In this document: in pieces, positions 1 to 4,386 of the stretch
Layout of the letters: the number at the start of each line of letters is the position of its first letter
Numbering within the stretch: the stretch's first letter is position 1
NCBI GenBank assembly: GCA_025463965.1
Contig: JAODBN010000434.1
Coordinates: 1-7,538, forward strand
Source of the DNA: Acidimicrobiaceae bacterium
Lineage (GTDB): Bacteria; Actinomycetota; Acidimicrobiia; Acidimicrobiales; Bog-793
Reading direction: 5' to 3'
DNA length: 7,538 bases
The notes under the pieces: model-generated
The model's database searches: none
What the model was told of the DNA's origin: nothing
The model's input: the letters and a program-made list of their open reading frames with translations, nothing else
Translations under genes and position numbers: made by a program

Positions 1-45
1 TAGCTCAGTGGTAGAGCGTCATTTAATCAGCAAATTGCGTGTAGT
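1..45 (+). tRNA. Partial, apparently degenerate tRNA (D-arm end)
   Basis: Bases 1-17 are a textbook tRNA D-arm (TAGCTCAGTGGTAGAGC); the 5' acceptor strand would lie before the window. The next hairpin pairs bases 16-24 with 32-40 (one mismatch) around loop AATCAGC. That puts TCA at the anticodon position but without the usual T at position 33. No TTCRANNC T-arm with pairing stems follows, so I cannot complete a cloverleaf. It is either a decayed tRNA or one with an unusual 3' half. The amino acid is not assignable. Confidence 0.35.
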
Positions 46-65
46 TGATTCCGAAATTAGACTTT

Positions 66-119
66 TCGAAAGTTCGCTCATTAGAGCAATCGACTATTAA
101 TCGATCATACACTTCTCGA
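66..119 (+). ncRNA. tRNA-like three-way fold lacking a T arm
   Basis: An outer helix pairs 66-73 with 111-119 (8 bp, one bulged C at 115). Inside it sit a short D-like hairpin (GCTC 76-79 with GAGC 84-87, 4-base loop) and a perfect anticodon-like arm (ATCGA 89-93, loop CTATTAA, TCGAT 101-105). The 7-base loop has T33, A37 and A38 as in real tRNAs and resembles the tRNA-Asn arm, but with ATT instead of GTT. No T arm is present. This may be a decayed tRNA-Asn or a tRNA mimic. The folding was done by eye. Confidence 0.3.
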
Positions 120-141
120 GGCAGGGCTCTGGATATGGGTC

Positions 142-179
142 CTGACCTCACTAAACCCCATTCTCTTAGTGGTGTTCAG
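142..179 (+). other. Stem-loop in the tRNA-like region
   Basis: CTGA (142-145) pairs with TCAG (176-179). After a small internal loop, CACTAA (149-154) pairs with TTAGTG (166-171) around an 11-base loop. Just downstream, bases 180-211 read like a tRNA 3' end (GGTTC...GAATCTCAG, then TTCCCCA-A-CCA) but with a TCTC insertion in the T loop, and no matching 5' acceptor strand is visible. Role unknown. Confidence 0.3.
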
Positions 180-210
180 TGAGGTTCTCTCGAATCTCAG
201 TTCCCCAACC

Positions 211-236
211 AGCCCCACTTCAGGGGCTTTTTCTTT
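211..236 (+). terminator. Rho-independent terminator after the tRNA-like region
   Basis: A perfect 6-bp stem AGCCCC (211-216) / GGGGCT (223-228) with a 6-base loop is followed by a T-rich tract to 236. It ends the RNA region just before the ribosome binding site of the next gene, so that gene is served by read-through or by an unseen promoter. Confidence 0.8.
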
Positions 237-250
237 GATGGAGTTTCACA

Positions 251-937
251 ATGAATCTGTTCAACAACCAATCCAAATTCCTCGATCGTTTCTTCCGCAA
301 GGTCGACGGCCTGGTCTGGGACATCTCGACCGGCAAACTCGGCGTCCAGGGCCCGGACGGTATCTACACCTGTGAGATCACCGAAGCCGAAGGTCGTACA
401 CCATCGACAGCTCAGATCTCGATCAACCCGTTCGACAACTTCGGCCTGGCTATCCCGGCTTTTGCAACGAACACGCCTCACGAGCAAATCGCCATCGGCG
501 ACCTGATCGTCGGCGCCAAGGAAGTCCTGGGCTGGGTCATCGAGAAGAAGCCTGCCTCGCTGGTGCTGCTCGACACCAAGGGCATGCAAAAGAACTACAA
601 CCCGCCAAAGGTTGCGATGATCGGTCAAAATGGCTCGATGGTCGTCAAGAGCTTGACCGGCCTGCTCGGCAACGGCGCACAAGGCTTCCAAAGCTCGCTG
701 CTGCCACTGCTGGTCATGGGTGAAGGCACCAACCTGGATCTGGAAAAGATGATCCCGCTGATGCTGTTCTCCCAACAGGGCGCCGGCACTGAAGGCGCGG
801 CCAATCCGATGGCTCAGATGATGCCGATGATGATGATGCTGAGCGCCATGAAAGGCGGCTCGTCCTCGAGCTCTTCCTCGAGCTCCGGCTTGACAGGTGG
901 CAATACCGGCGTGCCACCTCTGACACGCACACGCTAA
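251..937 (+). CDS. Hypothetical protein with Met-rich and Ser-rich C-terminus
   Basis: A 228-residue protein I cannot assign to a family. The ATG follows GGAG (241-244) at 6 bases. Residues 1 to about 130 look beta-rich (GLVWDISTGKLGVQGPDG; then IAIGDLIVGAKEVLGWVIEKK), probably a small barrel-like domain. After a Gly-rich linker there is a helical, Leu/Met-rich stretch (about 150-200, with MMPMMMML), then GG, nine consecutive serines and a Gly/Pro tail. No signal peptide or clear membrane span is visible. Leucine is mostly CTG (18 of 24 codons, hand count), unlike many neighbours that favour CTC, which suggests a highly expressed, perhaps structural, protein. It stands alone between two strong terminators. 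Coding status is secure; function is unknown. Confidence 0.9.
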   Translation: MNLFNNQSKFLDRFFRKVDGLVWDISTGKLGVQGPDGIYTCEITEAEGRTPSTAQISINPFDNFGLAIPAFATNTPHEQIAIGDLIVGAKEVLGWVIEKKPASLVLLDTKGMQKNYNPPKVAMIGQNGSMVVKSLTGLLGNGAQGFQSSLLPLLVMGEGTNLDLEKMIPLMLFSQQGAGTEGAANPMAQMMPMMMMLSAMKGGSSSSSSSSSGLTGGNTGVPPLTRTR

Positions 938-960
938 TCAGCGGCTGCGTTGTTGGAATG

Positions 961-990
961 AAAAAGCGGAGTTTCCCCTCCGCTTTTTTT
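961..990 (+). terminator. Strong rho-independent terminator
   Basis: AAAAAGCGGAG (961-971) pairs perfectly with CTCCGCTTTTT (978-988), an 11-bp stem with a 6-base loop, running into a 7-base T tract (984-990). It ends transcription of the preceding gene 23 bases after its stop. The A/T flanks make it potentially bidirectional. Confidence 0.92.
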
Positions 991-1006
991 AGTTATTTGA
1001 AGTCTA

Positions 1007-1019
1007 ACTTGGTATAAGA
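1007..1019 (+). promoter_or_regulatory. Putative extended -10 promoter, repeat copy A
   Basis: AACTTGGTATAAG carries an extended -10 element (TGG-TATAAG, TG at 1010-1011, hexamer 1013-1018). No -35 box is visible at 16-18 bases. It lies directly after a strong terminator, and nearly the same sequence recurs at 7439-7453, which supports a real signal for the genes from 1075 on. Confidence 0.5.
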
Positions 1020-1020
1020 A

Positions 1021-1067
1021 CAATGCAGGGGAAGAAGCCAGACAGCTTCCGACCTTTCTTTACATTG
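1021..1067 (+). other. Leader hairpin, repeat copy A
   Basis: CAATGCAGGGGAAG (1021-1034) pairs with CTTTCTTTACATTG (1054-1067): 14 positions, one mismatch, a few G-T pairs. A smaller hairpin (GAAGC/GCTTC around CAGACA) can form in the apex. It lies just 3' of the TGGTATAAG motif, as the hairpin of copy B does, and ends at the GGA in front of the small ORF at 1075. Confidence 0.45.
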
Positions 1068-1074
1068 GAACAAA

Positions 1075-1152
1075 ATGGACTGGCCTACTTGTATTTCAAA
1101 CGTTGCACCGCTGGCTTTTCTCGCCTTCATCATTTGGTGCTACACCCGATAA
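1075..1152 (+). CDS. Small hydrophobic membrane peptide (25 residues)
   Basis: A 25-codon frame too short for usual gene calling. It starts MDWPTCISN; residues about 10-22 (VAPLAFLAFIIWC) form one hydrophobic span, and it ends YTR, giving a basic tail. GGA (1067-1069) sits 5 bases before the ATG. Very short proteins of this kind (M-x-W near the start, one Cys, one membrane span) are common in phage early regions. It lies between the leader hairpin and a second promoter-like motif at 1158. If made, it would be a single-pass inner-membrane peptide. Chance remains possible. Confidence 0.5.
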   Translation: MDWPTCISNVAPLAFLAFIIWCYTR

Positions 1153-1157
1153 ACCCA

Positions 1158-1166
1158 TGATATACT
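1158..1166 (+). promoter_or_regulatory. Putative extended -10 element
   Basis: TGATATACT matches an extended -10 (TG-N-TATACT). The expected start would fall on or just before the GAAGGA ribosome binding site, giving a leader of only about 10 bases. No -35 box is seen. It may be a second, internal promoter for the gene at 1183, or chance. Confidence 0.3.
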
Positions 1167-1182
1167 TTACCGAAGGACTGCT

Positions 1183-1398
1183 ATGGAATTCGAAGCCTAC
1201 AGCGTTGGCCTCGTTTGTGCCAGCGTGTGCACCTCGTTGAGCCTTGAAGAAGCCACCGAGAGATTGAATAAGGAATGCCCTACCGGGATCCGCTCCCAGT
1301 GGCAGCCGGCCGAAGACAAGACCTTCAGTGGCGGCCAGCCCAATCCTTGCGATTGCAAAGATCACCCTGGCAACAAGCATTACCTCTTTAACTGTTAA
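1183..1398 (+). CDS. Cysteine-rich small phage protein
   Basis: A 71-residue protein with no family name I can give. The ATG follows AAGGA (1173-1177) at 5 bases. Cysteines stand at residues 12, 16, 32, 56, 58 and 71. The C-terminal half (PNPCDC, then PGNKHYLFNC) resembles a short motif I have seen in small phage proteins, with a CxC pair and a terminal Cys that could bind metal with the His of HYLF. There is no clear membrane segment. A 6-base gap separates its stop from tRNA-Leu, so both are probably on one transcript and the tRNA must be cut out. Coding is likely; the role is unknown. Confidence 0.75.
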   Translation: MEFEAYSVGLVCASVCTSLSLEEATERLNKECPTGIRSQWQPAEDKTFSGGQPNPCDCKDHPGNKHYLFNC

Positions 1399-1404
1399 AC
1401 CCCC

Positions 1405-1489
1405 GCACCTGTGGCGTAATTGGTAGCCGCGCTAGGTTGAGGGCCTAGTGCCGAAAGGCGTGCCAGTTCAAATCTGGCCAGGTGCACCA
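1405..1489 (+). tRNA. tRNA-Leu (anticodon GAG)
   Basis: A complete 85-nt cloverleaf. Acceptor GCACCTG (1405-1411) pairs with CAGGTGC (1479-1485), then discriminator A and an encoded CCA. The D-arm is GGC...GCC, and the anticodon arm is CTAGG / TTGAGGG / CCTAG (1432-1448) with GAG at 1439-1441. A class-II variable arm (TGCCGAAAGGCGT) and T-arm GCCAG TTCAAAT CTGGC (1462-1478) complete it. It reads CTC and CTT. Both codons are frequent nearby: 10 of 18 leucines in the YqeY-like gene. It sits inside a protein operon with no terminator of its own. Confidence 0.97.
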
Positions 1490-1507
1490 GATATCCGAAA
1501 GAACATT

Positions 1508-1783
1508 TTGAAAAACGTCTACAAACAGCTGAATCCCCTCAGCTTCCTTACTCCATTTCTCGTCGGCTTCGGGGTTCTCGGCGTTCTCGCCTTGCTATTT
1601 CTCGGAGTCATCCTGGCCTCCCTCCTGTGGCCGTACACGATCAACTCGTGGCTGGTCCATCTCGGTAAGCCGCCGGTGGTGGTCTGGTGGCAAGGAGCTC
1701 TCCTGGGCTTCGTTCCAGTCATCAATCGCCTGACGGTGCTGGCCGCGGTCGTCACGTTCTTCGCCCTGCTATTCGTGAGTTAG
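1508..1783 (+). CDS. Small membrane protein
   Basis: About 91 residues from the TTG at 1508. The reading frame is open further 5', but that would run through tRNA-Leu, so I place the start after the tRNA; GAAAG at 1496-1500 is a weak ribosome binding site. Residues about 14-41 and 75-90 are strongly hydrophobic, and a shorter hydrophobic loop (VVVWWQGALLGFVPVI, 57-72) lies between, so 2-3 inner-membrane spans are expected. The GKPPVVVWWQGALLG segment recalls small membrane proteins I associate with tailed phages, but I know no function. Its TAG stop lies 2 bases before the next start, indicating translational coupling. Confidence 0.75.
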   Translation: MKNVYKQLNPLSFLTPFLVGFGVLGVLALLFLGVILASLLWPYTINSWLVHLGKPPVVVWWQGALLGFVPVINRLTVLAAVVTFFALLFVS

Positions 1784-1785
1784 CC

Positions 1786-1983
1786 GTGGCCAGCCCCTTT
1801 GCGGTAGGCGATCTCGTCATGTTTCGCAACAGGGCGCAGATCGGCATCGGCCTCGAGGTGCAGGACGTCGACACCAACATGTTCGACAGCTTCGTGAAGG
1901 TCGACTGGAAGTGGTGGCCCTCGACCTGTTTCCAACCTCTATCGGAGTGGCTCAAAGCCAATCCTCACTACAAGCGCACTTAA
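1786..1983 (+). CDS. Small SH3-like hypothetical protein
   Basis: A 65-residue frame from GTG 1786, two bases after the preceding stop; ATG 1819 is an alternative start. I favour GTG because the segment FAVGDLVMFRN, typical of the first strand of SH3-like or KOW-like small barrels, would otherwise be cut. The protein goes on with alternating strands rich in Val and Trp (VKVDWKWWP) and ends in a basic tail. No catalytic motif is seen. The ribosome binding site is poor, so it is probably translated by coupling to the membrane protein upstream. Family membership is inferred from pattern only. Confidence 0.65.
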   Translation: MASPFAVGDLVMFRNRAQIGIGLEVQDVDTNMFDSFVKVDWKWWPSTCFQPLSEWLKANPHYKRT

Positions 1984-1995
1984 AAGGAACAACCT

Positions 1996-2427
1996 ATGTC
2001 TCTATTAGACACCCTCAAAGCGGACCTACTTAACGCCCGCAAACTCAAAAGCGCCGGCGCCGTCGCTGTCCTCAGCACGTTCCTCGGTGACCTCGAGACC
2101 AACTCGAAAAAGACCGGCAAGCCGATCGAGGACGATGAGATCGTCGCTCTGGCCAAAAACCGCGTCAGCACCACGAAGGACATGGCAGAGCTCATTGCCA
2201 AGACCGACGCCGCGGCCGCGCTGGTACCACAGGCGGAGATCCTGTTCTACGAGCGCTACATCCCACCTCAGCTCAGCGACGAGGATATCCGAACCCAGAT
2301 CGCCTTACTGAAGGTGACCGTGGCAGCCGAGTTCAGTCTCAAGAAGGTCCAGTCGTACTTCAAGACGCACTTCGCCGGCCGCTACGACGGCAAGCTTGTT
2401 GCCTCCGTTTTCAAAACCATCAACTAG
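1996..2427 (+). CDS. GatB/YqeY domain-containing protein
   Basis: A 143-residue protein, close to the usual length of about 150 for free-standing YqeY proteins. The pattern fits the family along its whole length: N-terminal MSLLDTLKADLLNARK, a middle helix with VALAKNRVSTTKDMAELI, the hinge EILFYERYIPPQLSDEDI (family form: EYLPKQLSEEE), and the C-terminal GRYDGKLVASVFKT (family: GRADGKLV). YqeY resembles the tRNA-binding tail domain of GatB, the amidotransferase making Gln- and Asn-tRNA, but lacks the catalytic part; a role in tRNA or amidation chemistry is inferred. AAGGA (1984-1988) lies 7 bases before the ATG. It sits 10 bases before the ThyX-like gene and downstream of tRNA-Leu. Confidence 0.93.
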   Translation: MSLLDTLKADLLNARKLKSAGAVAVLSTFLGDLETNSKKTGKPIEDDEIVALAKNRVSTTKDMAELIAKTDAAAALVPQAEILFYERYIPPQLSDEDIRTQIALLKVTVAAEFSLKKVQSYFKTHFAGRYDGKLVASVFKTIN

Positions 2428-2437
2428 GAAGACCTAA

Positions 2438-3799
2438 TTGCAAGTCATTCTCCACACCGAAGCCAACCCCGAAGACAACGCCATGCTGCAGGCTCTGTAC
2501 TCCCGCAGCCCCAAGAGCGTCACTGACCATCTGACAAAGCTCAGCCAGGTCGGCTCCGGCAAGTTCATGGAGCAGTTCTACCTGGGCTACGGCCATGCTT
2601 CGATCGCCGACTGTGGCTTCGTCACCCTCTATTTCGAGGGCATCTCGATGCTGGCAGCCAAGGCGATCGAAGACAATCCGCTGTTCAATGGTCAGGAATG
2701 CTCGAGTCGGTACATCGACTTCTCGGATCAGCCGTTCGTGAACCCCTACCCTGCCGGCACCGATGAGCACGGCCGCGCCAATCGAGCCCTTGAGGCATGC
2801 CGTACCTTCTACGTCCGAAACATGGATCCTGTTCTGGATGACCTCGAGCGGCGGTATCCCAGAGCGCCAGAGGTGGCGGAGATCCCTTACTATAAGGCGC
2901 TGAAGGCCAAAGCCTTCGACATCCTCCGAGGCTTCTTGCCGGCCGGCGCCACGACGAACGTCTCGTGGACAACGAGTCTGCGCAAGGCTCATGAACGACT
3001 TGTCTCGTTGATGCACCATCCCTTGGCCGAGGTGCAGGAGCTCGCCACCAAGGCCTACGCCACTCTGTATGAGTCGTATCCGCACTCTTTTAAGAAGGAG
3101 TACGCGGAAGCGACCTCGGAGCCAAATTTAACGGCCTTCTTAACTCAACTAGAAGGTGAAGAAGCGTTCGGCTACCAGTCAGAGCTGACCCACTTTTATG
3201 CAACGCTGGCATGCGTTACGGAACCAAAATCGATCGAAATTAACGAACCTTCGCTTCTTAAAGTGGCAACACTTGGCCAACCCCTTGATTCCTCGCAAGA
3301 AGGGATCGAGCGTCCTTATAAAGAAGTATTAACAAGGCACTCAGGAATCGCGCAGTCCGTTCTTAAAATCGGTTTGACCATCGACTTTGGTTCCTTTAGA
3401 GATATCCAACGACATCGGGGCGGCTACTGTTCAAACCCGATGCTGACGACCTCAAACGGCTTCCACTCCTGGTATTACGAGAACCTTCCCGATGAGTCCA
3501 AAGCTGCCGCGAACGCTCTGTTTAAGGAGCTAAGTGCAGCGTCTACCTGTGTCGAAACTCCTCAAAGCCAATACCTCGTACCCATGGGCTGTTTAGTCCC
3601 GGTTACTCTTGTCTATCCTGTTGCTCAAGCTGTCTACGTTTCAGAATTACGTTCCGGCAAAACCGTACATCCCACTTTAAGACCGGTCGCCCAGCAAATG
3701 GCTGTGTTCTTAAAGAGGCAAGGCATAGCAGTTTACGCCGACATGGATGAGTCCGATTGGACCATTCGTCGAGGCACGCAAGACATCGTCCCAAAGTAG
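2438..3799 (+). CDS. thyX: Tandem-domain flavin-dependent thymidylate synthase-like protein
   Basis: A 453-residue protein about twice the length of classical ThyX (roughly 220-270), which methylates dUMP to dTMP using FAD, NADPH and methylene-tetrahydrofolate. The N-terminal domain (about 1-220) shows YGHASIAD (51-58), an EGIS segment and QECSSRY (86-92). The C-terminal domain (about 295-450) carries RDIQRHR (321-327) and ELRSGKTVHP (403-412). This matches the duplicated ThyX-like family known from several bacterial lineages. The classic RHR-x7-S signature is imperfect: Met stands where Ser is expected. The start is TTG, with AGGAAG (2426-2431) six bases upstream and no early in-frame ATG. 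Composition drops from about 60% to 48% GC near residue 220, at the domain boundary, hinting at a mosaic origin. dTMP synthesis is likely but unproven. Confidence 0.88.
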   Translation: MQVILHTEANPEDNAMLQALYSRSPKSVTDHLTKLSQVGSGKFMEQFYLGYGHASIADCGFVTLYFEGISMLAAKAIEDNPLFNGQECSSRYIDFSDQPFVNPYPAGTDEHGRANRALEACRTFYVRNMDPVLDDLERRYPRAPEVAEIPYYKALKAKAFDILRGFLPAGATTNVSWTTSLRKAHERLVSLMHHPLAEVQELATKAYATLYESYPHSFKKEYAEATSEPNLTAFLTQLEGEEAFGYQSELTHFYATLACVTEPKSIEINEPSLLKVATLGQPLDSSQEGIERPYKEVLTRHSGIAQSVLKIGLTIDFGSFRDIQRHRGGYCSNPMLTTSNGFHSWYYENLPDESKAAANALFKELSAASTCVETPQSQYLVPMGCLVPVTLVYPVAQAVYVSELRSGKTVHPTLRPVAQQMAVFLKRQGIAVYADMDESDWTIRRGTQDIVPK

Positions 3800-3819
3800 T
3801 TCCCCTCAACCACGTTTGC

Positions 3820-3846
3820 GGCAGAAATGCCATTTAAGGAGTAAAC
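3820..3846 (+). promoter_or_regulatory. GAAA-tetraloop hairpin next to a strong ribosome binding site
   Basis: GGCA (3820-3823) and TGCC (3828-3831) close a GAAA (GNRA-type) tetraloop just upstream of AAGGAG (3836-3841), which lies 5 bases before the ATG at 3847. The hairpin could protect or present the ribosome binding site after the 47-base gap. The stem is only 4 bp, so this is a weak call. Confidence 0.35.
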
Positions 3847-4323
3847 ATGAGCATCGTTCATATGAAAAATCAGGAAGTCTACTATGTGGGCTTCAAAGGA
3901 GTTGGGATTTGCTTCACCGTCGAGGACGGAAAGCTGGCCCTCACCAACCCGTCCGACGACGACACCGCGGAATCGGCCCTCAACGATTTCCTCGAGAATA
4001 TCCGGGGCTTCGTCAAGGCCCGTCGCAGCGACATGCGCAAGAACGCCGCCATCCTTCCCCTCATCACATTCATGAAGGAGAGTGGTCTCGAAAGCGGGAT
4101 GCCGCCGGAGATTGCGGAAGAGATCACCAAGGCCCTGACCGACAATGAGTCTCGTTGCAGGGGTGCCATCACCGAAGCAGAGGATCTGATCATCGACGTG
4201 TCTGACTTGATGATGAAATTTGACATCAAGATCAAGACCAGCTTTGGCGACGACAAGCCTCAGAAAGACAGCGCTGAATCGCGGCTCAAGTCAATCTTGG
4301 CAAAGATCAACGGCGGTCGTTAA
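3847..4323 (+). CDS. Hypothetical acidic, mainly helical protein
   Basis: A 158-residue protein I do not recognise. The ATG has an excellent ribosome binding site (AAGGAG). The first 35 residues read as beta strands (VYYVGFKGVGICFTVEDGKLAL). The rest is predicted helical and charged: residues about 41-61 with RGFVKARRSDMRKN, then MPPEIAEEITKAL, then a long helix (AEDLIIDVSDLMMKFDIKIK), ending in a Lys-rich tail. No membrane span, signal peptide or catalytic motif is seen. It is probably the last gene of the unit from about 1007, since hairpins and a T run follow its stop. Base composition and CTC-rich leucine use match the native genes rather than the AT-rich 3' half of the ThyX-like gene just upstream. 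Confidence 0.9.
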   Translation: MSIVHMKNQEVYYVGFKGVGICFTVEDGKLALTNPSDDDTAESALNDFLENIRGFVKARRSDMRKNAAILPLITFMKESGLESGMPPEIAEEITKALTDNESRCRGAITEAEDLIIDVSDLMMKFDIKIKTSFGDDKPQKDSAESRLKSILAKINGGR

Positions 4324-4335
4324 GTTATATTAGTG

Positions 4336-4386
4336 GGGCGGTCGGAATTACTCGGCCGTCCCAAGCATATCCTCGTCTGCTTTTTT
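4336..4386 (+). terminator. Tandem hairpins with T run (probable terminator)
   Basis: GGGCGGTCG (4336-4344) pairs with CGGCCGTCCC (4353-4362, one bulged T) around GAATTACT. A weaker hairpin AAGCA (4363-4367) / TGCTT (4378-4382) runs into six T's (4381-4386). The strong stem lacks an adjacent T run and the T run has a weak stem, so efficiency is uncertain. Position fits the end of the operon. Confidence 0.45.

Noticed and set aside
18..180. Self-splicing group I intron interrupting a tRNA
   Set aside because: The interval is too short and I see no conserved P/Q/R/S core elements.
135..182. 15-codon frame starting ATG 135
   Set aside because: It lies in a folded tRNA-like region and has no convincing ribosome binding site.
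1448..1507. GTG start at 1448 for the membrane protein
   Set aside because: It lies inside tRNA-Leu; the added residues would be encoded by the tRNA T-arm and CCA end.
2420..3085. Long minus-strand frame opposite the ThyX-like gene (221 codons)
   Set aside because: It mirrors the GC-rich half of a clearly conserved gene, has no family pattern and stops where GC falls. The same holds for minus frames at 197-775, 5351-6025 and 6683-7213.
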